Positions 43,399 to 54,150 of a stretch of DNA of 64,000 nt are shown in pieces (position 1 is the stretch's first letter; each line of letters begins with the position of its first letter). The DNA lies in the NCBI GenBank assembly GCA_963995505.1, contig OZ023185.1:15263691-15327690 (forward strand), given 5' to 3'. The translations under genes and the position numbers were made by a program. The stretch comes from Hypericum androsaemum (lineage: Eukaryota > Streptophyta > Magnoliopsida > Malpighiales > Hypericaceae). The notes under the pieces were generated by a model that worked only from the letters and a program-made list of their open reading frames with translations, had not been told where the DNA came from and made no database searches.

Positions 43399-46363
43399 TC
43401 AAGCTTTCGCATTCCTGGTGAAGTCCATGCATGTCTGGCAGCTACAATCCGAGAATCGACAAGTTTCGCAGCCAAAGCACACGCAGGAAGTGCATCCTTT
43501 GCAGGTTGGTGAACGAGTGCAGCCTCTGTACACCCTGCGGCTGGCTCTTTCCTCATCGTCGTCGCATGTTACCCTGAGATGACAAAGGTAGAAATTTACT
43601 CGATTGTTATAGCTTAAAGAATCAACATAACCAACATCATACATCATTTCTATCTCACAGCCGACAGACGAATTCTCATAGCCGGTAAATAGCAGCCACT
43701 CCAGAAGGAGCTGGTTACAGGAGAGCAAACAAGTCAATTAATTTATTTTATGACAAAGCATTGCAGATGCTCATTGATCTCCAGGTAAGTTGATTCACAC
43801 TTTGAAGCTGTATTCTTGCCCAAAAAAAAAGGGGCAAATGAGATAAATGTGTCAGCTGGCATATGAACAGTTGCATAAAGAAGATGACAGGCAACGATAT
43901 TAATCAGGGAGGGACCGGTACTAACTACATATTGCTGTGAAGACAATGCAAAGAACAAATAACCAATAAGATTCCATAAAATGCTTCCTAAAAACCATGA
44001 GCCTTGAGATGATGAAAGATTAAACACAGTTCAGGGAGAAACAACGATGCCCAACAAAGCATTTATAAATAAGAAAATCAAAATATAATTTGCCAACAAG
44101 GAAGCTTGTACGAATTACCAAGAAATAAATATACCAAGAGAGATCACACATGGATAACTACAACAAAAGGAGTGCAATAAAATGGAAATTTATTATTAAA
44201 GTACAACTTGATCCTATAAGGTACTGAGGCCTACATGTTTTGATACAGGAGAAATAAAGGGTAAGCCATGATAACCGATTCAGCAGATAATAAAAATGTT
44301 GTGCCCCGCTGCAAGATGATAACCAATAAAACTTCCAACTTCCATGCATCCTGACAATCAACTAATACCATCCAAACCTAAATGACAAACCTATGTAAGT
44401 TGACCAGCTTAAGAACCACTCTTTATCATCTTTCTCCATTAAGAACAAACTGTCGGGACTTCCATATCTCAGATAACATTAGTATTCATGAGCATTGACC
44501 ATTGGTAGGATATTTCAATGAGAAAATAAAGTTTTCCAACAACATGAACTCTAAAATCAAAACAACGCCCCATAGCATTGACCATCGGGACAAATAGTAC
44601 AATGACTTCAGAATTATATCCTTGAGCACATATGCACTGTTCTCAAAGAGCTTGAACAGTCCATTAAGCTAACAATCTGCAGTTGCTTCAGTCACCACAC
44701 AGTGGAAACACATGGACAATATCATCAACTAATCTTTCAATTAAACAAAGGTAACCTCCATCACTCTAAAATATTGCTTTAAGGTTGAGACTTGACCCAA
44801 ACCTACAATTTACTGAGCTCAAGGCATAATTTGTCCTTCCAAACAACCATTAGCTGTAATTACAGTATAGCATCAAGTTCGGTAAGGCAATGAGCCTAAA
44901 ACATGATAACATAGATAAAGGATACTAGGAAATGGCTAGAGAAAGGTACTTCCCGAAAAATAAATGTATCCAAAAACTGATGCAAGTAATGTTAACGAGT
45001 TAAGTAAAAGAAGATGTACTTGTCAACCGGGATATCAGAGCATTGCCAGTTTGCATCAGCCAAAGCATCATGGTGAATACGACACTCCTCTCTGGTTCGC
45101 AATCGGAATCGGCGATCCTTGTGACACTTGCTGCAGCGGACAAACTCATCTCGGTGACAGACTCGCCCATTATGTGATCTTTGAGATCCATTAGCACTCT
45201 TCAGTGCTTGGTTATAGTACTTGAGCAATACTGTCTTCGATAATGGCATCTTCTCCCCATTAACTATAACCCAAACGTTGTTCTTCCATTTTCTAGCTGT
45301 CTCTCTGCCAGAATGCTTCTCAAACGCTGCTGGGGTCATCTTATCTGGTGGCGAATCCACAGATGCACAAAATCAATAAAGAAAAGAGATAAGTTTAAAG
45401 TTCTTCGAGAGTAAAGCAAGTAAAGAAGCCAGGCCAATGAGGAAGAGCAGACAACTTTCAAGTATCGGGCAAAACAAAGACAAAAAAACAGATTAGAACG
45501 GCTTAGAAAGTTGGCAATGACCCGGATTTCAACTTATATGACAAAGGAGGATCCTTCCCACATTCTTCATGGAGAAGAAAGGAAATGACTGTTACACTAT
45601 GGATAAAGCAGCTGGCCGCTGTTCCAAGGTTAAGCACCATGAAGAGGACGACGAGAAGCAAATAAAACAATATGGTTAAGAACCAAAGATCCCTGCTTTG
45701 TCCGAGAACGTAATCCTTCTTCATGCACACTAAAGGACACATGCAAACAACATATCACGTAGAAGCTATTGTAAGAAGACAAGAGAAGCAGAAATCTTCG
45801 TGCATGTCTGATTGTAGCTCATAGAACTAGAACCCGAAGATGACCCTATTGGCCTGGGAAGAAAAGGTCAACCCTTCTTCTCTTGGTATTAGTATGGGTC
45901 TGAATCTGATCAACAAAAGCTAGAAACTTGACAGATACAAAAACCCATTTCATGTACAAACACAAAGAGAGTGTTAATGCCAATCCTGAAGCCAGTGCAA
46001 GACCAAATCTTTCAAACCATAACTCATCTCAGTCAAAACAAAGAGAGAAACAAGAAAGAGGGTCTCTAGGAATTCAATAAGATAAAAGATGGTATCTTTG
46101 AGGAGGGGATCGGGTAAGGGACCTTCATCGCAACCAGGGGTGCACTCGCACGTGATAAGGAGGTCGCCGTTGGGGAAAACCCTAAGCCGACCAACGGCGT
46201 CACCGTAACGGTGGCTGGTACAACCACACGTCACCTCTATGTAACTGCTCCCTTTGTTGACCCCGCTCATCTCTCTCAGCTCCTCCTCGCTAAACAACAA
46301 CGACGCCGTTTTCTCTCCTTCCTCCACCACCACGACCCCTCCTCCTCCCCCCATGTTCTCCAT
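43399..46363 (-). CDS. ULT1: ULTRAPETALA (SAND-domain trithorax-group factor), 3 exons
   Basis: Exons on the minus strand: 46363-46123, 45344-45020, 43573-43399; total 741 nt, 246 aa (Arabidopsis ULT1 has about 237). The N-terminus has a Gly/Val run, then LLFSEEELREMSGVNKGSSY and the SAND-like part (EVTCGCTSHRYGDAVGRLRV; CECTPGCDE). Exon 2 continues DKMTPAAFEKHSGRETARKW and PLSKTVLLKYYNQ, then a first Cys/His cluster (VCHRDEFVRCSKCHKDRRF). Exon 3 holds the B-box-like Cys-rich tail (GCTRSPTCKGCTSCVCFGC; CRFSDCSCQTCMDF) and ends NAKA. ULT proteins act in the nucleus with trithorax methyltransferases to switch on AGAMOUS and end floral meristem activity, opposing Polycomb. All introns are GT-AG. 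Intron 2 is 1.4 kb. The gene is tail-to-tail with the NAF1 copy. Confidence 0.95.
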
Positions 46364-47212
46364 TCTCTCTCTGAAAAACTCTACCTTTGTTTTTTTTTTG
46401 GAGGAAAGAAAACCCTTTTGGGCAGAAAGATTGGGTTTTTAAGGTGGGAGCGGAGGAAAGACGGGATCTTGGGTTCTGGGTTTTGTTTGTAGGGAAAAAG
46501 CCCATACGCCCCGCCCCACGAGGGTCCTCCTCCTGTTGTTTCGGTTTCCAATTGCGAGCGAGAGAGAGAGAGAGGCGTTCACGAAGCACGCATCTCTCTC
46601 GGGGATCTGGTAGGGGAAACGTTGAAACTTGCAAGTGTCAAACAGAGCAAAAGAGAGAGATAGGTTAGCGTTATTATATGTAGGTTGGTGGTGTAGCATT
46701 GCTTGTGGTGTTGGGTGTGTGTGAGCTGGCCAAGGGAACAAATACATTGCGAGGAGTTGCGTGAATTTAAGTCTTACGAAGATAAAAAATAATATTGGAT
46801 GAATTAATTTAAAAAAATAGGTCCAAAACTGCTAGAATAACAGTAATTTAAAGAGAGAGGCGACGTGGGTGGGATTTTTGGAGAGGCGGTGTCCTCTGAT
46901 TGGGTTATATATTTGTCTGCTTCATTAGGTTGGGGCCCGGTGGTTTAAAGAAAGAAAATGGCTTTTTCTTATGTTGTATGGGATGTGATGCTTTTGCTAT
47001 CTTTGGCTCTGCATGACGTGACACGAGAGAAACGAGAAGAGAGGCTGAGAGAGAGAGAGAGGGAACCTGCCAAGCCAAAGCCCGTGTATTTCGTTTTTAT
47101 ATTGCTTGGGAGAGACTATCGCCGTATTCTTTGTGGGGGCGAGTGCAGGTGAATCACACGCCGTTGGATAAAAAATGAGTGCGTATGGCTTAAATCTTGT
47201 TCTATTGGAATT
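46364..47212 (-). promoter_or_regulatory. Upstream region of ULT with GA repeats
   Basis: No gene is seen. GAGAGA tracts lie at 46557-46574 and 47047-47063. GA repeats are known binding sites of plant BPC proteins, which recruit Polycomb and trithorax machinery, so they may matter for ULT control; that is inference. Element 2 begins at 47218, about 855 bp upstream of the ATG, so the proximal promoter is short. Confidence 0.5.
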
Positions 47213-47217
47213 CATAA

Positions 47218-48610
47218 TGTTGTTCGTCGGAGTGTTGGTGTACTTGATTAGGATCTACGGCAGTCGAGGCAAGTGTTGGACACTTTTTCCGTAAGACGAG
47301 ATTGTCCCGTATATTTCAGTGCGGTACGGACTTCGGCAATCGTCCCCAAGATACAACGACTGTTTAGGGCGTTTCCAAGAACGTTGCACACGTATTTCGA
47401 AACTTTCGGGCGAACCCTTATATACCCAGAACTTTCGGACGGACTTTCTTAAAGTGAAGAACGGGGGGGAGAGGAGAAGACAACAATGCCAATGCACCAG
47501 CCAGTGTGATGGCGAACACGCTGTGCTGTAAGCTAAGCCTAAACGTATTGCAGCTTATTCATCGTTCAAATAACAATTAAGGTGAAGCAAGGTCACTTTT
47601 GGAGACTGTGACCCTGCTGATGCTTCTGGATAGTCACCCATCACACGGCTCTTACTCAAACCCAAAACAGGTGAAAAGACAGGATATATTTCGACGAAAT
47701 TCAATTGATTTTAGGAGGACAGCAGAAAAGAAATCATTTTTTCCATTCCCCGCGATGATAAAGAATTTTGATTTCCGAACTTCATTAGACTATAAAATAT
47801 CAAATCAAATAATTATTATTATTTTCAAATAAAGGAAGACCCTCCCGGCCCCACCTTAGACACTCTAAGATCGAACTTACCAGATTCTTCCCGATCTCTC
47901 GGCCATTCCACACGCTGCGCTGCCTATCAATCCTTAAGGAGACAAGAGGTTCTAGTTGAATTCTCGTCTTTGGCGACCCACCGCTTCGGATCCTGCTGCT
48001 AGTTTTACAAAATAAAACGAGCGATTGACTTGAAAAAGTAAAGGTATTCGATTAAGATTAAGAACTTTAAGGGATCCCTGGAATCATATATCCTATAGAT
48101 TCATAGTCATCTCATCTTTTTGTTTATTTTAAATACAAATCGATTGGATGCACTTGCTGCTGGGATGAGGGATTATGGCAAGGGGGCAGGCCTATTTATA
48201 GGCTGGAGGAGGCAGGGAGGCTGCGCTCGTGGCCCTTCGGTGGCTTGGGCGCGCCCTTTCGCGAGGGATCTCGCACCCCTTCGGCCTTTTGGAAGTCTCC
48301 TGCACATTCCTGCCCGTCGTACGCACGTGCGAAGTGCCCAGTGCACCACAAAGCGCCCATTGCGACCTGCGTCTGATGCGCCATGCGCACACGTGCTCGT
48401 GCTCGTGCGAGGACGGTGCTTCGTAGCTAGCGGTGGGTCAGCCTTTTGGGTAGTCAATCAAGTTGAGAGGTAAGGAGAGAAATTCCTTATAAACAAGGAA
48501 ATCCTCATTGCTCTAATCAATGTGGTACACATTCCTTAACTTGACTTTGGGCCTTCCACTTGGGCCTTTCCAATTTGGGCCAAATGCATTAAATATGCAT
48601 TCAACCCAAC
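47218..48610 (-). repeat. 3' LTR of element 2 (1393 bp, includes a 655-bp insert)
   Basis: It starts TGTTGTTCGTCGG and ends TTCAACCCAACA. A minus-strand TATA box (CTATAAATAG) is at 48192-48201. The segment 47490-48144 is absent from the partner LTR and from element 1. Without it the LTR is 738 bp. Confidence 0.93.
47490..48144. other. Foreign 655-bp insert in the 3' LTR of element 2
   Basis: Left of it the LTR reads GACAACAATGC, right of it TGGATGCACTTGCTGCTGG. In the 5' LTR these two are joined with only TA between them. The insert has no long ORF, no LTR or MITE ends and no clear target-site duplication. It is moderately AT-rich with patches such as CCATTCCCCGCGATGAT and GATCTCTCGGCCATTCC. 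The texture resembles plant mitochondrial intergenic DNA, but that is an impression and no search was possible. Confidence 0.7.
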
Positions 48611-49154
48611 AATCCCCCACATGAATGATGATTAATGCATGCAGACTCTAATCGAAAGTTCTGACGTGTTATTATTGCATCGAGACAGGTAGCTTGCGGC
48701 TTTGAACCTTCTCTAGTAATATTTTATCGGATTTACTCGCTGCTCGGTGAACGTGATGTCTTGAACCGTCAGCTTTTGGCATAAACCAAGACAATAACAT
48801 TTACACAATAATAACCCTAGTATATTTGGGTTCTCACGTTGTGTCAGTTTCGGCCATGGACCGTATCTTGGATTCATAAGTGTTTTTCCCATTTGAAGCG
48901 GCCTCACTTCACACTTACATAGGTGATCTCCTATCAGGAGTATCCTGCCATACTCCACCTTAATCAATGTATAGGAATTATTAAAAGCGTAATGCTTAAC
49001 CTTACCACACCGCTGCAGGCTAACACCTGGGCAGCTTCTGAGAATGAGATAGGTTCCAGGTGATTAACTGAACCCTCTATAACTTAGTTGTCTCATTGAA
49101 CCAAGTTTGTGGGATCTCCACTCATTATGGTTGAGTTACCGCTATGGACGTTCT

Positions 49155-52100
49155 TTAATGTGTGGATTTTAGTCCCATTCTCCTTACTGTGTTGTACATT
49201 TGATCTCTATTGATTCCTTTCGTAAAAGGATCAGCTAAGTTGTCCTTGGACTTTACGTAATTAATGGTGATCACCCCACTAGAGATCAACTGTCTAACGG
49301 TATTGTATCTCCGACGGATATGTCGAGACTTTCCGTTGTACATTGTACTTTGTGCTCTCCCGATTGCAGACATGCTATCACAATGTATCAATACGGGAAG
49401 CACCGGTTTGCTCCAGCACGGAATATCCTCTAGGAAGTTTCTAAGCCATTCAGCTTCTTCCTCAGCTTTGTCTAGTGCTATAAACTCCGACTCCATGGTA
49501 GATCGAGCTATGCACGTTTGTTTAGAGGACTTCCAAGACACAGCTCCTCCTTATATGGTGAATACGTATCCACTCGTAGATTTGAAGTCCTTAGTGTCTG
49601 ATATCCAGTTTGCGTCACTGTATCCTCCTAATACAGCTAGATATTTAGCATAATGTATCCCATGGTTTATGGTATGTTTTAAATACCGCAAAATCATTTC
49701 CAAAGCTAGCCAGTGATCCTTCCCTGTATTACTTGTGAATCTACTAAGCTTACTAACTGAGTACGCAATATTATGACGTGTGCAGTTTGTTAAATACATC
49801 AAACTCCCGATAATTTATGCATACCTCAGTTGAGATACTGGGTCCCCTCGATTCTTGGCTAAGTGTAGATTCAAATCTACTGGAGTCTTTATCGGAGGTT
49901 TGTCAAAAGCTTCAAATTTCTTGAGCACACTCTCCACGTAGTGAGATTGCGTCAAGATAATTTCGTCAGCTTTCCTAGAAATTTTTATTCCTAGTATGAC
50001 GTCTGTCAGACCCATATCTTTCATGTCAAAGTGGTTCTTTAACATGTTATTAGTTTTCACAATAACCTCTTTATTGCTTCCCATAATTAGTAAGTCATCT
50101 ACGTAGAGACATACAATTACGTAAGCTTCAGGTGTACTTTTAATGTAAACACATTTATCGCACTCATTGATCTTAAACCCATTCGACAGCATTGTTCTGT
50201 CAAACTTCTCGTGCCACTGTTTCGGCGCTTGTTTTAGCCCGTATAGTGACTTGACTAGCCGACATATTTTATGCTCTTGACCGGGAGCCACAAACCCTTC
50301 AGGTTGCTCCATGTATATCTCCTCTTCCAGTTCTCCATTTAGGAAAGTTATTTTTACATCCATTTGGTGGATCTCGAGGTTATAGAGTGCTGCAACAGCT
50401 ATGAGTACTCTAATTGATGTGATTCTTGTGACCGGTGAATACGTGTCAAAGAAATCATATCCTTCCTTCTGTTTGAACCCCTTAGCTACCAATCGAGCTT
50501 TGTACTTGTCGATTGATCCATCAGCTTTGTATTTCCTTTTTAGGATCCAACTGCATCCCACGTGTGGTTTTGCATAATAGATTCTATCTCACTATTGATA
50601 GCTTCCTTCCAGAGAGGAGCATCTGGACTGGACAATGCCTCTTGGATTGTCCTGGGTTCATCTTCTAACGCATAGGTCAGATAATCCGGACCAAAAGATT
50701 TGGTTACCTTCGTCCGTTTACTACGTCTAGGTTCATCATCTTCCTGATTTGACCCTTGCGTAGTCTCGTAAGCCCTTTTCTTCGGACTTACTTCCTTTCT
50801 TTCCTTATTAGGAAAGCTATTCTCAAAGAACGTTGCGTTCCTTGATTCTATGACCATTCCCGCGTTTACCTCAGGGTTTTCAGATTTATGCACCAAAAAT
50901 TGATAAGCACTACTATTTTGTGCATATCCGATAAAGATGCAATCAATGATCTTGGGTCCTATTCTCACCTGCTTAGGCTTAGGTACTTCGACCTTTGCTA
51001 GGCACCCCCACACTTGAAGGTAACCGTAAGAAGGCTTCCTTCCTTTCCATAGTTCATATGGGGTTTTATCCCTTTTCTTGTGTGGTAATTTATTTAGAAT
51101 GTGGTTAGCTGAGAGCACACCTTCCCCCCACATGTTCTGGAGTAAGCCCGAGCTAATCAACATAGCGTTCATCATCTCCTTAAGAGTTTGATTTTTGCGT
51201 TCAGCTACGCCATTCGATTGAGGTGAGTAAGGAGCAGTCGTCTGATGAATAATGCCATATTCTCGACAGAGTTCATCAAACGGAGCTACATATTCTCCCC
51301 CTCGATCACTTCGGATTATTTTGATTTTTACGCTGAGTTGATTTTCAACCTCATTCTTATATCTCTTAAAGGCATCAAGAGCTTCGTCTTTGCCCTTTAG
51401 GAGATATACGTAACAGTATCTTGTGCAATCATCAATAAACGTGATGAAGTATTTATTTCCGCCTTTAGTTTGCACGTGTTTCATATCGCAAGTGTCCGTA
51501 TGAATTAACTCTAAAGGCGTAGTACTGCTTTCCACCGAATGGAAAGGTGCTTTGGTCATTTTAGCCTCCACACATACTTCACATTTATCGGATGGGTTGA
51601 ACTCTAGATTCGGTAGTAAATTTAAACTTACTAGCTTTCTCAGCGAGTCCTAAATTTATGTTAACTTTATTTTCACTGTTAAAGGTGCGATGTACAGTTA
51701 TTACATTCATCTTAAATAGCCCCCTCTCTAGATAACTCTTTCCTATGAATTGACCCGCTTTGGTCAGTACAAACTTATCAGCCTCAAATACAAGCTTAAG
51801 ACCGGCTTTGCTTAACAGTGAGCCAGAAACTAAGTTCTTGCGGATGTCCGGGACATGCAGCACATCCTTGAGGGTCAGCTCCTTTCCTGAGGTCAGCTTT
51901 AGGACCACCTTATCCAGACCGACGATCTTGGACGTTGCGGAGTTTCCAATGAACAGCTTTCGGCCGGTGATCGGGATATAGCTCGAGAAGATCTCCTTGT
52001 CCGAGCAGATGTGGCGGGTAGCTCCTGTGTCCACGAACCACTCTCTCGGATTGTCCACCAGGTTGGTTTCAAACACCACGGCTGGCAGATCCATCTGAGA

Positions 52101-52961
52101 CAAGTCTTCAGCCAGGTTAGCCTTTTCTTGGTCGTCCTTCTTCGGCTGGCGACAGTCCTTAGCCATGTGTCTGGGTTTGCCGCAGTTGTAGCAGTTGTCC
52201 TTGATCTTCTTTTTCTTCTTGGGCTCTTGCTTCTCCTGCTTATCCCCAGACTTCTTCCTCTTCTTGCTACTTTTTCCCTTGGCGAGGTGCACGGTGGTCT
52301 CAGGGTTGGCCTTGCCTTGCTTGACTTCGGACTTTCGGTTGTCTTCCTCGATCCTAAGTCTCACGATCAGGTCTTCTAGGCCCATGTCCTTCCTCTTGTG
52401 CTTGAGGTAGCTCTTGAAGTCCTTCTAGAGCGGGGAGAGCTTCTCGATCATCGTAGCTACTTGGAAGGACTCGCTGAGTTGCATCCCTTCGGCTTGGATC
52501 TCGTAAAGGATCAGCTGCAACTCTTGCAGTTGGTCGATGACCTTCTTGGAGTCCACCATCTTGAAGTCGAGGAATCGTCCGACGATGAATTTCTTCATCC
52601 CGGCATCCTCCGTTTTGTACTTCTTCTCGAGTGAACTCCATAGCTCCTTAGCAGTCTTAGCTTCTGCATAGACATTGTAGAGCGTGTCGTCTAGTCCATT
52701 CAGGACGTAGTTCCGGCACAGGAAGTCGCTGTGACACGCGTCGAGAGCGTTGATCTTCTGTTGATCCGTCTCGTTTTCTGCCATCTTCGGTGCTTCCTCT
52801 TTCAGGAACCAAACTAGGTTGAGCGTGGTCAGATAGAACGTCATCTTCTGTTGCCACCTCTTAAACTCGGTACCGTTGAACTTGGCCGGCCTTTCGGCGT
52901 GGACAGTTTCCGGGACCGCTGGCACTGGTGCTGAGCTTGTCGATGCCATCTTCAAGTACAC
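49155..52961 (-). pseudogene. copia gag-pol polyprotein of element 2, deletions and stops
   Basis: Gag starts [12 protein letters not shown] at 52961. In-frame stops lie at 52425 (where a Trp is expected before KDFK), 49815 (expected Lys in YAKIIGS) and 49551. A deletion near 51650 joins NINLG directly to [12 protein letters not shown], shown out of frame. It removes the LWHDRLGH part of the integrase zinc finger that element 1 keeps. A second deletion near 50550 removes the segment after NHTW. The zinc knuckle ([14 protein letters not shown]), protease ([12 protein letters not shown]) and RT motif (YVDD, 50094-50105) are intact. RNase H ends GLKSTH. Confidence 0.94.
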
Positions 52962-52977
52962 TATCTCGTCTTACGAT

Positions 52978-53580
52978 TATTGTTCGTCAGAGTGTTGGTG
53001 TACTTGATTAGGATCTACGGCAGTCGAGGCAAGTGTTGGACACTTTCTCCATAAGACGAGATTGTCCCGTATATTTTAGTGCGGTACGGGCTTCGGCAAT
53101 CGTTCCCAAGATACAACGACTGTTTAGGGCATTTCCAAGAACGTTGCACACGTATCTCGAAACTTTCGGACGAACCCTTATATACCCAGAACTTTCGGAC
53201 GGACTTTCTTAAAGTGAAGAACGGGGGGGGGGGGGGGGGGGGGGGGGGGAGAGGAGAAGACAACAATGCTATGGATGCACTTGCTGCTGGCTCCTCGCGA
53301 AGATGCGCACGTGCGAAGTGCCAAGTGTGCCACAAAGCGCCCATTGCGCCATGCGCACACGCACGTGCGCGTGCTCGTGCTCGGACGGTGCGCAGCTGGC
53401 GGTGGGTCAGCCTTTTGGGTAGTCAATCAAGTTGAGAGGTAAGGAGAGGAATTCCTTATAAACAAGGAAATCCTCCTTGCTCTAATCAATGTGGTACACA
53501 TTCCTTAACTTGACTTTGGGCCTTCCACTTGGGCCTTTCCAATTTGGGCCAAATGCATTAAATATGCATTCAACCCAACA
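52978..53580 (-). repeat. 5' LTR of element 2 (603 bp), TATA segment deleted, G27 tract
   Basis: Compared with the 3' LTR and with element 1, it lacks about 160 bp that include the TATA box. That removes the expected promoter of the element. A run of 27 G lies at 53223-53249, where the partner LTR has 7. It begins TATTG, not TGTTG, so the inner TG end has decayed. A GC-rich ACGTGC-rich segment at 53300-53400 remains. Confidence 0.93.
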
Positions 53581-53585
53581 CATAA

Positions 53586-53866
53586 TTTCATCGGTGTTCC
53601 TAATATGTATTATGAAAAGATTATATTAATTAGTTATTAGTTGCAATTTGTGAATTTGTCAAGTAGTTGGTTTTTTTTAGTTTATATCATATGTTATTCG
53701 GACTCACTAAATCGACTAATCTCGATTCGAATTGTGCAAAATTTTTGAAAGGTGCCAAAATTTTCTCAACAATTATTTAACATAGCTACGTTCCCAAGGA
53801 CTCTAACTTAAGATCCTAGAACAACGTATTCAATAGTTAATCTAATTATTTGCTAATAGATGGTTG
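53586..53866. other. AT-rich DNA right of element 2
   Basis: Nothing is recognised in this stretch. Confidence 0.4.
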
Positions 53867-54150
53867 TTAAAAACCCAAGGAAACAAGAACGCAAACAACT
53901 ACACAAGAGATGACGTGGTTTACCCAATTGTCTACTCCCACGAAGAGGAGGAGATCTTTAATTGATGAGTTACTGAGCCACAAAGCCATACAAACTAGGA
54001 TTACATACCCTTGTATATATAGATAAACCCTAGCACAACCACGAATGTGACCAATCTGTGATTTCCAAAATCTTCTTGAACCAAAGTGTAACTTTACGAG
54101 TGAGAACAATTCTAAATCAGTCACTACTTCTTATGCTGATTCACAATCAG
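53867..54150. repeat. Probable copia LTR remnant
   Basis: The stretch begins TGTTAAAAACCC and contains ACGTGGTTTACCCAATTG followed by a CTCCCACG motif and AGGAGGAG. This wording is common in plant copia LTRs (ACGTGGTTCACCC type). No partner LTR, internal region or target-site duplication was found, so it would be a solo or partial LTR. The family is unknown. Confidence 0.45.

Larger units (their letters stand above)
47218..53580 (-). mobile_element. Complete Ty1/copia LTR retrotransposon (element 2), TSD CATAA
   Basis: The LTRs are 47218-48610 and 52978-53580. The 5-bp target-site duplication CATAA is at 47213-47217 and 53581-53585, so the edges are exact; length 6363 bp. It is a close relative of element 1. 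A polypurine tract (ATGTGGGGGAT, minus strand) is at 48611-48621. The two LTRs differ strongly in length: the 3' LTR carries a 655-bp insert, and the 5' LTR has lost the TATA-box segment and gained a G27 run. Gag-pol has internal deletions and stops. It lies between ULT and gene-poor DNA. Confidence 0.96.

Noticed and set aside
45503..45742. Hydrophobic 79-codon minus-strand ORF
   Set aside because: It lies inside ULT intron 1 on the same strand, has no promoter or known family, and looks like chance reading of an AT-rich intron.
48120..48473. Frames of up to 117 codons on both strands
   Set aside because: They fall in the GC-rich part of an LTR, where few stop codons occur by composition.
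53079..53435. Frame with a poly-Gly stretch
   Set aside because: The Gly run is the translation of the G27 tract in the LTR; no protein is implied.
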